Positions 17,072 to 24,452 of a stretch of DNA of 64,000 bases are shown here, piece after piece; position 1 is the stretch's first letter, and every line of letters begins with the position of its first letter. The stretch comes from JAZPYZ01 sp045544455. GTDB lineage: Bacteria > Bacillota > Clostridia > Oscillospirales > Acutalibacteraceae. The translations under genes were made by a program, and so were the position numbers. Below the pieces are notes generated by a model. The model saw nothing but the letters and a program-made list of their open reading frames with translations. It had not been told where the DNA came from and did no database searches. The DNA lies in NCBI GenBank assembly GCA_045544455.1, contig JAZPYZ010000018.1, positions 1-64,000 on the forward strand. Reading direction: 5' to 3'.

Positions 17072-18658
17072 ATGAACAGTTATCGGATTACCGATGCCAT
17101 ACCGAGCCGTCCGCGTGCCGTGGCATTGGGCGCGTTTGACGGGATACATATCGGTCATCGTGCGGTCATCGCGCCTCTGGCGCGGCATCCGAATCTTGTC
17201 CCGTCAGTCGTCATCATCACCGGCATCGACGGCAAACCTCCTTCGTCGCTTGCCGCGCCCGATACACGCGACCGATTACTGCAAACCATGGTGATCGAAG
17301 ACGTGTTTGAACTGGAATTTGCCGCGATTCGCGACCTGTCACCGCAAGCGTTCGTCAAGGAGATCTTGCACGACCGGCTCGGCGCCAAGGTCGTCCGATG
17401 TGGGTTTAATTTCCGATTCGGTGCCGGCGCAGCCGGAGACGTATCGTTGCTGAAAACGCTGTGTGAAGCGTTGGATATAACGGTGGAAGTCGCCGACGCG
17501 GTCGAAGTGGACGGAGAACCTGTCAGCACCAGCCGTATCCGCCGCGCCATCGAAGAGGGCCAGGTGGCCTTGGCCGGCCGTCTGCTCGGCCGACCGGTCA
17601 CCATCGACGTAGCGGTGCAACATGGCCAACACCTTGGCCGCCGTCTCGGCACACCCACCATCAACCAGCCCTTGCCGGACGGATTCGTGCGACCGCGGTT
17701 TGGGGTATATGCCACCGCCGTCATCGTAAACGGCGTGTGTATGCACGGCGTCACCAATATCGGTGTTCGTCCGACCGTGGGGGCCCCGGCCCCGTTGGCC
17801 GAAACCTGGATTCCCGATTTCATCGGTGACCTGTACCATAAACGCGTGCAGGTATCGCTGGTTAAATTTTTGCGAGACGAGGTCAAATTTGACGGACTCA
17901 CCGCCTTGAAAGAGCAAATTACCCGCGACGAACAAGAGGCCCGGTTAGCGGTATTCGGCGAAGCAGGGGAGAGCATACAGGCGATTTTGTTCGATTTTGA
18001 CGATACGTTACAAAACAGCGAGATCGCGTACGAACGGGTAGCTCGCCAATTGATCGAGAAGCATTTTCCGCATTGGGATGAGGCGACGAAAGCGGCGCGT
18101 GTGGCCATCATGGTCAAACGACGCAACGGCGGCAATTTTGCCCGTCGATACGTCGACAAACCGACCAACATGTGGTATCAACTGTATTTTGCGGAACTGT
18201 TCGAGGAATGGGGCGTGAACGAGGATCCGCTATTGTATCACCGCGAGGTGCAACGGTTGTTCCCGTGGACCGGCGAGCCGTATGACGGCCTTTTGCCGAT
18301 GTTGGAAGATCTGCGCCGGCGCGGCTATAAGTTAGGGATCGTCACCAACGGATCTTTGTTAATGCAACATCTGAAAATCGATAACAGCGGTTTGCGCCCG
18401 TATGTTGACGTGGTGTTGGTCAGTGGCGAAGAAGGGGTTGGAAAACCGGATCCCGAAATCTACTATCGCGCCGCAGCACGACTCGGCGTGCATCCGTCCC
18501 GGTGTGTGTTTGTCGGTGACTATCCTAACACCGATATTGCCGGCGCCAAAGCGGCCGGTATGCGGCCGGTGTTGGTACAAACAATACGACACGCCGATAA
18601 CCCGTACGATGATGTGCCCACGATCGATCACACGACCGAACTGGTGGATCTGTTATAA
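17072..18658 (+). CDS. ribF: RibF (riboflavin kinase/FAD synthetase) fused to a HAD phosphatase
   Basis: ATG 17072 follows GAAAGGGGAAG, giving 528 residues, about 220 more than usual RibF. Residues 1-150 are the FMN adenylyltransferase domain (GAFDGIHIGH, RCGFNFRFG, STSRIRRAI). Residues 160-290 are the riboflavin kinase domain (GRRLGTPTIN, FGVYAT, NIGVRPT, LRDEVKFDGL). From about 303 a complete HAD hydrolase follows: DFDDT with Asp308 and Asp310, VTNGS, a lysine in GVGKPDPEIY, and GDYPNTDI. There is no stop or frameshift between the parts. Known chemistry: riboflavin to FMN to FAD. By inference the HAD part might dephosphorylate the pyrimidine phosphate before riboflavin, or hydrolyse FMN; it could also be unrelated housekeeping. 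Confidence 0.92.
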   Translation: MNSYRITDAIPSRPRAVALGAFDGIHIGHRAVIAPLARHPNLVPSVVIITGIDGKPPSSLAAPDTRDRLLQTMVIEDVFELEFAAIRDLSPQAFVKEILHDRLGAKVVRCGFNFRFGAGAAGDVSLLKTLCEALDITVEVADAVEVDGEPVSTSRIRRAIEEGQVALAGRLLGRPVTIDVAVQHGQHLGRRLGTPTINQPLPDGFVRPRFGVYATAVIVNGVCMHGVTNIGVRPTVGAPAPLAETWIPDFIGDLYHKRVQVSLVKFLRDEVKFDGLTALKEQITRDEQEARLAVFGEAGESIQAILFDFDDTLQNSEIAYERVARQLIEKHFPHWDEATKAARVAIMVKRRNGGNFARRYVDKPTNMWYQLYFAELFEEWGVNEDPLLYHREVQRLFPWTGEPYDGLLPMLEDLRRRGYKLGIVTNGSLLMQHLKIDNSGLRPYVDVVLVSGEEGVGKPDPEIYYRAAARLGVHPSRCVFVGDYPNTDIAGAKAAGMRPVLVQTIRHADNPYDDVPTIDHTTELVDLL

Positions 18659-18667
18659 AAATTTTTC

Positions 18668-18696
18668 TTTACAAATGAAAAAGCCTGTGTTATAAT
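18668..18696 (+). promoter_or_regulatory. rpsO promoter
   Basis: TTTACA (18668-18673), 17 bp, TATAAT (18691-18696). A strong sigma-A promoter just after the ribF stop. Confidence 0.85.
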
Positions 18697-18702
18697 CATA
18701 AG

Positions 18703-18800
18703 GCACGCGCAAAGCGCGATCCTTTTACCCGGACGGCGGAGTATGCCCACGCAGTGGGACGCCTGGTTCCCCGGCACTGGGTTTTGGGAAATATTAAAGG
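18703..18800 (+). promoter_or_regulatory. Structured rpsO leader, candidate S15 autoregulatory RNA
   Basis: About 110 nt separate the promoter from rpsO. The leader contains GCGC-AAA-GCGC, then GGCG...CGCC enclosing CCCAC-GCA-GTGGG, and a further C/G-rich element before AAAGGAAGGTGG. Ribosomal protein S15 represses its own mRNA through structured leaders in several bacterial lineages. The fold here is read by eye and its class was not matched. Confidence 0.5.
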
Positions 18801-18815
18801 AAGGTGGAACAGAAT

Positions 18816-19079
18816 ATGTTACCGCAAGAAAAAACGCAAATCATGCAAACCTATGCAACCCACGAAGGCGACACCGGTTCGCCGGAAGTTCAGATCGCGG
18901 TGCTGACCAAACGCATCAACGATCTGACCGAGCACTTGAAAGTGCACAAAAAAGACCATCACTCCCGTCGCGGCATGTTTAAGATGATCGGTCATCGCCG
19001 CAACCTGCTCGACTACTTGATGAAAAAAGACATCAATCGCTATCGTGCGATCATCGAGAAACTCGGCATCCGTAAATAA
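18816..19079 (+). CDS. rpsO: 30S ribosomal protein S15
   Basis: S15 is a primary 16S rRNA-binding protein. The 87-residue protein has the classic run TGSPEVQIAVLTKRI, HKKDHHSRRGM and LLDYL, ending KLGIRK. I chose ATG 18816 over the in-frame GTG 18804 because AAAGGAAGGTGG lies directly before it and the length fits the family (88-89). It is followed by its own terminator, and pnp comes next, as in many bacteria. Confidence 0.97.
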   Translation: MLPQEKTQIMQTYATHEGDTGSPEVQIAVLTKRINDLTEHLKVHKKDHHSRRGMFKMIGHRRNLLDYLMKKDINRYRAIIEKLGIRK

Positions 19080-19087
19080 AACCGAAA

Positions 19088-19116
19088 GAGGCAGACGGGA
19101 TTTTCCCGTCTGCCTC
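19088..19116 (+). terminator. Hairpin terminator after rpsO
   Basis: A perfect 13-bp stem (19088-19100 with 19104-19116) with TTT loop. The T-tract after it is interrupted (TACCTGCTTTTT), so partial read-through into pnp is plausible. Confidence 0.75.
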
Positions 19117-19136
19117 TACCTGCTTTTTGTCCAACG

Positions 19137-19224
19137 CGAAGATGGGCTTTGGGTTTAGCAGTGAAACGGGCGTTTCGGCCACGAAACGTCGGTTTTATTG
19201 CTAAAATTCCGGGTGTCATCTTCG
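19137..19224 (+). promoter_or_regulatory. Branched hairpin in the pnp leader
   Basis: CGAAGATG (19137-19144) pairs perfectly with CATCTTCG (19217-19224). Inside, TTTAGCA (19154-19160) pairs with TGCTAAA (19199-19205), enclosing small GAAAC/GTTTC hairpins. In Escherichia coli a long pnp leader hairpin is the target of RNase III and PNPase autoregulation; a similar role here is inferred. Confidence 0.5.
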
Positions 19225-19259
19225 ATGGAAATATATCAAATTTAATCGGAGGTAAAACT

Positions 19260-21434
19260 ATGTTTCAGGATTACAAAGTGTTTGAAACCACCCTCGCCGG
19301 ACGTCCTCTCGTGGTCGAAACCGGCAAAATGGCACAGTTATCCAACGGCTCTTGCTTGGTTCGTTACGGCGAAACCGTTATTCTGTGCAACGTGACCGCG
19401 TCCGCGAAACCGCGTGACGGCGTGGACTTTTTCCCGCTTTCGGTCGATTATGAAGAAAAACTGTATGCGGTCGGTCATATTCCCGGCTCGTTCCAACGCC
19501 GTGAAGCCCGTCCGTCCGAAAAAGCGATCTTGACCTCGCGCGTCATCGACCGCCCGATCCGTCCGTTGTTCCCGAAAGACATGCGCAACGACGTGTCGAT
19601 CGTGTGTACGGTCATGTCGGTCGATCCGGATTGCCCGCCCGAAACCACCGCGATGATCGGTGCGTCGATCGCGATCTCCATCTCGGATATCCCGTGGGAC
19701 GGCCCGATTTCGGGTGTTGTGGTTGGTTTGATCGATGGCGAATACGTCATCAACCCGACTGCCGCACAAGAAAAAGTATCGCAGATGCACGTGACCGTGG
19801 CGTCCACCGCAGACCTCGTGGCGATGATCGAAGCCGGCGCGAACGAAATCGATGACGAAACCATGTTCAACGGTATCATGGCCGGTCACGAAGCCAACCA
19901 ACAGATCGTGAAATTCATCAACGATATCACCGCCGAAATCGGCAAAGAAAAATTTGCGTTCGAATCCAATGATCCCGATCCGGACATGTTCGAAGCGATC
20001 AAAGAATTCGCGATCGAAGACGTGCGTGCGGCGCTCGATACCGATGATAAACGCATCCGTGACGAACGGTTGAAACCGGTGTACGAAAGCGTGCACGAAA
20101 AATTCGACGAGATCTATCCGGAACAAGAAGGCAAGATCGAAGAATGCATGTATAAATTGCAGAAATTCGTCGTGCGCCGCTGGTTGCTGGATGACGGCAA
20201 ACGTGTTGACGGCCGCGCCATCGATGAGATCCGTCCGCTCGCGGCGGAAGTGGATCTGTTGCCGCGCGTCCACGGTTCGGGTATGTTCACCCGCGGTCAA
20301 ACCCAAGTTCTCACCACCGTAACGCTCGGTTCTTCGGGCGATGCGCAGTTGCTCGACGGCTTGGATGACGAAACCGAAAAACGCTACATGCACCACTACA
20401 ACTTCCCGTCCTACTCGGTCGGTGAAACCAAACCGTCGCGTGGCCCGGGCCGTCGCGAAATCGGTCACGGTGCGTTGGCAGAACGTGCGTTGTTGCCGGT
20501 TATCCCGTCGGTGGAAGAATTCCCGTACACCATGCGTCTGGTCAGTGAAGTGTTGTCTTCCAACGGTTCGACTTCGCAGGCCTCGATCTGTGGCTCGACC
20601 TTGGCGTTGATGGCGGCCGGTGTGCCGATCAACGCGCCGGTTGCCGGTATTTCCTGCGGTCTCGTGACCGAAGGCGACCGTTTCATGACCATGGTCGATA
20701 TCCAAGGTCTCGAAGATTTCTTCGGCGACATGGACTTTAAAGTCGGCGGTACGCATAAAGGTATCACCGCGATCCAAATGGACCTCAAAGTGCATGGTCT
20801 TACCCCGGCGATCATCAAAGAAGCGCTGGAAAAAACCCATAAAGCACGTCTGTATATTCTGGATGAAATCATGCTCAAAGCCATTCCGGAAGTCCGTCCG
20901 GAACTGTCGAAATGGGCGCCGAAAATGCTGTCCACCAAGATCGACGTGGACAAGATCCGCGAAGTCATCGGTAAAGGCGGCTCGGTCATCCAAAAAATCC
21001 AGGCCGAATGCAACTGCAAGATCGATATCGAAGAAGACGGTACTGTCTTTATTTCCGCGGTCAATGGCGACGATGCGAAACGCGCGCTCAGCATCGTAGA
21101 AACGATTGCTAAAGATCCGGAAGTCGGTGCGATCTATAAAGGTAAAGTCACCCGTTTGATGACCTTTGGTGCGTTTGTCGAAATCGCGCCGGGTAAAGAA
21201 GGTTTGGTGCACATCAGCCGTCTGGACGTCAAACGCGTGGAAAAAGTCGAAGATGTGGTCGCGGTCGGTGACGAAGTCATCGTCAAAGTGTCCGAAATCG
21301 ACGAACAAGGCCGTATCAACCTGTCGCGCCGCGACGCGTTGATCGAAGTGGAAGGCATCACTCCGGAAGAACCGGTACACGATGCGCCGCGTCCGCGCCG
21401 TGAAGGCGGTTTCCGCCCGCGCCGCGATCGCTAA
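19260..21434 (+). CDS. pnp: Polyribonucleotide nucleotidyltransferase (PNPase)
   Basis: PNPase degrades RNA 3' to 5' phosphorolytically. ATG 19260 follows CGGAGGT; the 724-residue length is typical, and the longer upstream frame lies in the structured leader. Two RNase PH domains: the first has FFPLSVDYEEKLYAVG and RRE..PSEKAILTSR, the second GQTQVLTTVTLG, GRREIGHGALAERAL and KVGGTHKGITAIQMD. They are followed by a KH domain (VIGKGGSVIQKI) and an S1 domain (GKVTRLMTFGAFVEI). A short Arg/Pro-rich tail ends the protein. Confidence 0.97.
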   Translation: MFQDYKVFETTLAGRPLVVETGKMAQLSNGSCLVRYGETVILCNVTASAKPRDGVDFFPLSVDYEEKLYAVGHIPGSFQRREARPSEKAILTSRVIDRPIRPLFPKDMRNDVSIVCTVMSVDPDCPPETTAMIGASIAISISDIPWDGPISGVVVGLIDGEYVINPTAAQEKVSQMHVTVASTADLVAMIEAGANEIDDETMFNGIMAGHEANQQIVKFINDITAEIGKEKFAFESNDPDPDMFEAIKEFAIEDVRAALDTDDKRIRDERLKPVYESVHEKFDEIYPEQEGKIEECMYKLQKFVVRRWLLDDGKRVDGRAIDEIRPLAAEVDLLPRVHGSGMFTRGQTQVLTTVTLGSSGDAQLLDGLDDETEKRYMHHYNFPSYSVGETKPSRGPGRREIGHGALAERALLPVIPSVEEFPYTMRLVSEVLSSNGSTSQASICGSTLALMAAGVPINAPVAGISCGLVTEGDRFMTMVDIQGLEDFFGDMDFKVGGTHKGITAIQMDLKVHGLTPAIIKEALEKTHKARLYILDEIMLKAIPEVRPELSKWAPKMLSTKIDVDKIREVIGKGGSVIQKIQAECNCKIDIEEDGTVFISAVNGDDAKRALSIVETIAKDPEVGAIYKGKVTRLMTFGAFVEIAPGKEGLVHISRLDVKRVEKVEDVVAVGDEVIVKVSEIDEQGRINLSRRDALIEVEGITPEEPVHDAPRPRREGGFRPRRDR

Positions 21435-21454
21435 TTCCACCTATCCTATGCTTG

Positions 21455-21487
21455 AACCCCCTGTGACGAACGTCACGGGGGTTTTTG
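21455..21487 (+). terminator. pnp terminator
   Basis: AACCCCC.GTGAC pairs with GTCACGGGGGTT, with one bulged T, followed by a T-run. Confidence 0.9.
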
Positions 21488-21571
21488 TTAGATTATTTTT
21501 TGAAAACCTCTATCCAAAACCGCAATCTCATGGTATGATATAAGAAACCAGAGATTGAAAGGAGAATTCGT

Positions 21572-23389
21572 GTGAAACGATGGGTATGTGCGTTGCTGGC
21601 GATATTACTGGCATTCAGTTGTGTCGCGTGCGGCGAAAAGAAAACCGATACAACCGATAAAAACGATGGCGGACAAGTTACCGGTGGCGTGGAAGGCTAT
21701 CCGGAAGTCACCATCACAGGCGACAAGGTCGTGGTGTGCTCCAACACCGAAACCCGTGACCGATACAAGGAACTGTTGGAAGAGATCTATGGCCTGACAG
21801 TCGAAGATATTGTCGTTCACTATAACCAATACACCACCCGATTTGCCACGTTGGTGTTGTCGGGCGATGCGCCGGACGTCGGCTTCTATCGTTCGGACCA
21901 ATCGGATTTTCCGCGGTATATCGTTAACGGCTTGGTCGATGACGTGAACAACTACGTCGATCTCAGCCACGAATATTACGATCCGGTCCGCGATCTGTTA
22001 GATGCGACCACCTATCAAGGCGGCAACTATATGATGCCGTATGGTGTCGGCACCAGCCAAACGGTGTTCTACAACGAAAAACTGTTCCGCGAAGCCGGTT
22101 TGGAAACACCGTGGGAATTGTATCTCAAAGACGAATGGACGCTGGATAAATTGCAGGAATACGCCATCACGCTGACCGAAATCGGCACCGACGGCGTTCC
22201 CACGCGCTACGGGTTCGCGTTTAACCGCCCGTTTGGTATTTTCTACACCACCGGCAAAGCGCTCGGCGGCTATGATCCGAAAACCGGTTCGGTTGTCAAC
22301 AACACGAAAGATCCGGATTTTGCTCGCGTTATGGGCTATCTGTCGGACTGGATCACGAAATATAAATGCACGCCGCCCGACTGCGAACAAACCCTTGGTT
22401 GGTTTACCAGCGGTAAAGTCGCCATGGTGTTCTCGCAAGGGTTCTATACCAACGACGCGGTCACCCAACTCGCGCAAGACGGGGTACTCGGTATGGCACC
22501 GATGGCGCGTGATAAAGATACCGACGGATATTATGCGCGTGGCGCGTGTTCGTCGTGGTGGTTGGTCAAAGGGGCGAAAAACCCCGGTGGCGCCATTGCA
22601 TATTGGAACGTTTGCATCAAAGACCGCGTAGACGGCGGTTACCTGCAAGAGACCTTTGAAAAGTGTGAAGCGAACGGCTTCTCGGAACTCAACATGGAAC
22701 AAGTTCGCACGTGCCTGGACCAAACCAAGGTCAAACCCGTGTTGGAACTGACACCGTGGATGACCGGCGGTGCGGATTGGTACACCATTTTGCGGTCCAG
22801 CACCTGGGAAGTGGAACTGGGCAAGGTCGAAGGTTCGATCCAAGCGCAGATCGAAAGTTTGTTTAAACCGTTGGAAGAAGATCTCGCGATCTCACCCAAA
22901 CCAGTCGATACGTTTGAATTTTACGGCGATATCGCGACGCCGCTGACCGCTTACGCCGTCAATCCGCAAGGCAGTCAAAACGTCACCGTCACCCTCAACG
23001 CCGAACATGCACAAGGTGACAGTAAATACGCCATGCAGTATCAGTACGACGTGTCGGATACCGGTTGGGGCGGCGTTACCCTCAACTACGGCAAAACGTG
23101 GGAAACCAACAACGGGTTACGGTTCTGGGTACAAGGTGACGGTACCACCCAAACGCTGAAATGGTCGATCTCCTGCGTTAATGGGGCGGTCTTCCACTAC
23201 ACCTATACTCTGGAAGGAAAAGAAGGACAGATCGTAACGATTCCGTTATCCGATTTCACACCGGCCGAAGAATCCGCCTCCGAAGAATGGGCGCTCGGCA
23301 AGATTTCCAACATCGGCTTGTATGTAGAAGGCGACGGCGCACATACCTTCTGGATGGATAACATCGAAGCGTACAATTCCGACAAATAA
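21572..23389 (+). CDS. Extracellular solute-binding lipoprotein with C-terminal carbohydrate-binding module
   Basis: GTG 21572 follows AAAGGAG. A lipoprotein signal with Cys20 (SCVAC) is followed by a family 1 solute-binding fold: PDVGFYRSDQ, the GTSQTVFYNEKLFREAGLE-like hinge region, GWFTSGKVAM and a C-lobe to about residue 445. Residues about 450-605 form a beta-sandwich resembling CBM11/galactose-binding modules (GWGGVTLNYG, GLRFWVQGDG, ending TFWMDNIEAY). Solute-binding proteins normally deliver sugars to ABC permeases, but none is encoded nearby: the flanking genes are pnp and a DMT exporter. It may use a distant transporter or act as a surface glycan-binding protein. A TATGAT -10 element lies at 21534 without a good -35. 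Confidence 0.75.
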   Translation: MKRWVCALLAILLAFSCVACGEKKTDTTDKNDGGQVTGGVEGYPEVTITGDKVVVCSNTETRDRYKELLEEIYGLTVEDIVVHYNQYTTRFATLVLSGDAPDVGFYRSDQSDFPRYIVNGLVDDVNNYVDLSHEYYDPVRDLLDATTYQGGNYMMPYGVGTSQTVFYNEKLFREAGLETPWELYLKDEWTLDKLQEYAITLTEIGTDGVPTRYGFAFNRPFGIFYTTGKALGGYDPKTGSVVNNTKDPDFARVMGYLSDWITKYKCTPPDCEQTLGWFTSGKVAMVFSQGFYTNDAVTQLAQDGVLGMAPMARDKDTDGYYARGACSSWWLVKGAKNPGGAIAYWNVCIKDRVDGGYLQETFEKCEANGFSELNMEQVRTCLDQTKVKPVLELTPWMTGGADWYTILRSSTWEVELGKVEGSIQAQIESLFKPLEEDLAISPKPVDTFEFYGDIATPLTAYAVNPQGSQNVTVTLNAEHAQGDSKYAMQYQYDVSDTGWGGVTLNYGKTWETNNGLRFWVQGDGTTQTLKWSISCVNGAVFHYTYTLEGKEGQIVTIPLSDFTPAEESASEEWALGKISNIGLYVEGDGAHTFWMDNIEAYNSDK

Positions 23390-23399
23390 TCGATATTCC

Positions 23400-23431
23400 A
23401 AAAGGCCGGCAACCGTTTGCCGGCCTTTTTT
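23400..23431 (+). terminator. Terminator after solute-binding protein
   Basis: AAAAGGCCGGCAA pairs with TTGCCGGCCTTTT, followed by more T residues. Confidence 0.9.
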
Positions 23432-23453
23432 GTCGGCTGAACCGCAAAACACC

Positions 23454-23482
23454 TTGTCAAACGCAGGGGTTTCTGTTACAAT
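23454..23482 (+). promoter_or_regulatory. Promoter of the DMT exporter gene
   Basis: TTGTCA (23454-23459), 17 bp, TACAAT (23477-23482), 28 bp ahead of the start codon. Confidence 0.7.
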
Positions 23483-23510
23483 AACAACGCTCGAAAGGTG
23501 GGAATAGACG

Positions 23511-24395
23511 ATGCCGAACCAACAGACTCAAGGGAGTATCGCGGCGTTGATCGCCAACGTGATTTTTGGATTCAGTTTCTTGTTTTCCAAAATTGCGCTC
23601 GATTATGCGCATCCGTTGATTATTTTAGCCGTACGGTTTACCGTCGCGTTTGTGGTGCTCAATGTGTTGTGGTGGTGCGGTGCGGTCAAGTTGACCTTGC
23701 GCGGCAAACCAAAAAAGCGGTTGATGCTGATGGCTGTTGCGCAACCGTTGCTCTATTTTATCGCCGAACTGTACGGTATCGAATACACCTCCAGCGCCAT
23801 GTCGGGCATCATCATTTCGCTCGTTCCGGTCGCGGTGATCTTGCTATCCACCCTGTTTTTAAAGGAAAAACCCACCCGTACGCAATTGTTATTTTCCGCC
23901 CTTTCGCTGGCCGCGGTCGTCGCGATCAGTCTGCTTTCTAACGACGGCGGTTACAACCACGCCATCGGGATCTTATGTTTGATTGCCGCCGTTATCTGCG
24001 CCGCGGTGTTTAACATCCTAAGCCGCAGCGAATCGGCACAATTCACCCCGTTCGAGCGCACGTACGTAATGTTCTTGGTCGGCACGGTCGGGTTTAACGT
24101 CATCGCACCGGCCGCGCTCGGCACGACATACTTGTCCGAATTGGTCGCCGCCGTATCGCAACCGATGTTTTGGGGCGCGATTGGGTATCTGTCGATCGCC
24201 TCGTCGATCATGGCGTTTATGCTATACAACTACGCCACCACCAATATCAGTACCGTGCGCGCCGCGTCGTTTTCCAACCTCATCACGGTGGTATCGGTGC
24301 TTGCCGGCATGGTGCTTCTGCACGAAACCATGTCGATCGAACAGCTGGTTTGTTGTGTGCTGATCATCGTCGGCGTGTTCGGTGTTAACCGATAA
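23511..24395 (+). CDS. EamA-family (DMT) transporter
   Basis: The 294-residue protein has ten predicted hydrophobic segments arranged as two EamA halves (about 10-140 and 155-293). Each half carries the family pattern, for example SSAMSGIIISLVPV in the first and NISTVRAASFSNLITVVSV in the second. DMT/EamA proteins usually export metabolites or amino acids across the membrane; the substrate is not predictable. It is monocistronic between its own promoter and a bidirectional terminator. AAAGGTGGG precedes ATG 23511. Confidence 0.85.
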   Translation: MPNQQTQGSIAALIANVIFGFSFLFSKIALDYAHPLIILAVRFTVAFVVLNVLWWCGAVKLTLRGKPKKRLMLMAVAQPLLYFIAELYGIEYTSSAMSGIIISLVPVAVILLSTLFLKEKPTRTQLLFSALSLAAVVAISLLSNDGGYNHAIGILCLIAAVICAAVFNILSRSESAQFTPFERTYVMFLVGTVGFNVIAPAALGTTYLSELVAAVSQPMFWGAIGYLSIASSIMAFMLYNYATTNISTVRAASFSNLITVVSVLAGMVLLHETMSIEQLVCCVLIIVGVFGVNR

Positions 24396-24406
24396 TAACG
24401 AAAACG

Positions 24407-24444
24407 AACAAACCCCCTCATCCAGGTGGATGAGGGGGTTTGTT
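24407..24444. terminator. Bidirectional terminator, DMT gene versus aspS
   Basis: A perfect 18-bp stem (24407-24424 with 24427-24444) sits between converging genes and is flanked by A-rich and T-rich ends. Confidence 0.9.
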
Positions 24445-24452
24445 TATGAAAT

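Noticed and set aside
19338..21440. A 700-codon open frame antisense to pnp
   Set aside because: Same shadow signature; pnp is unmistakable on the plus strand.
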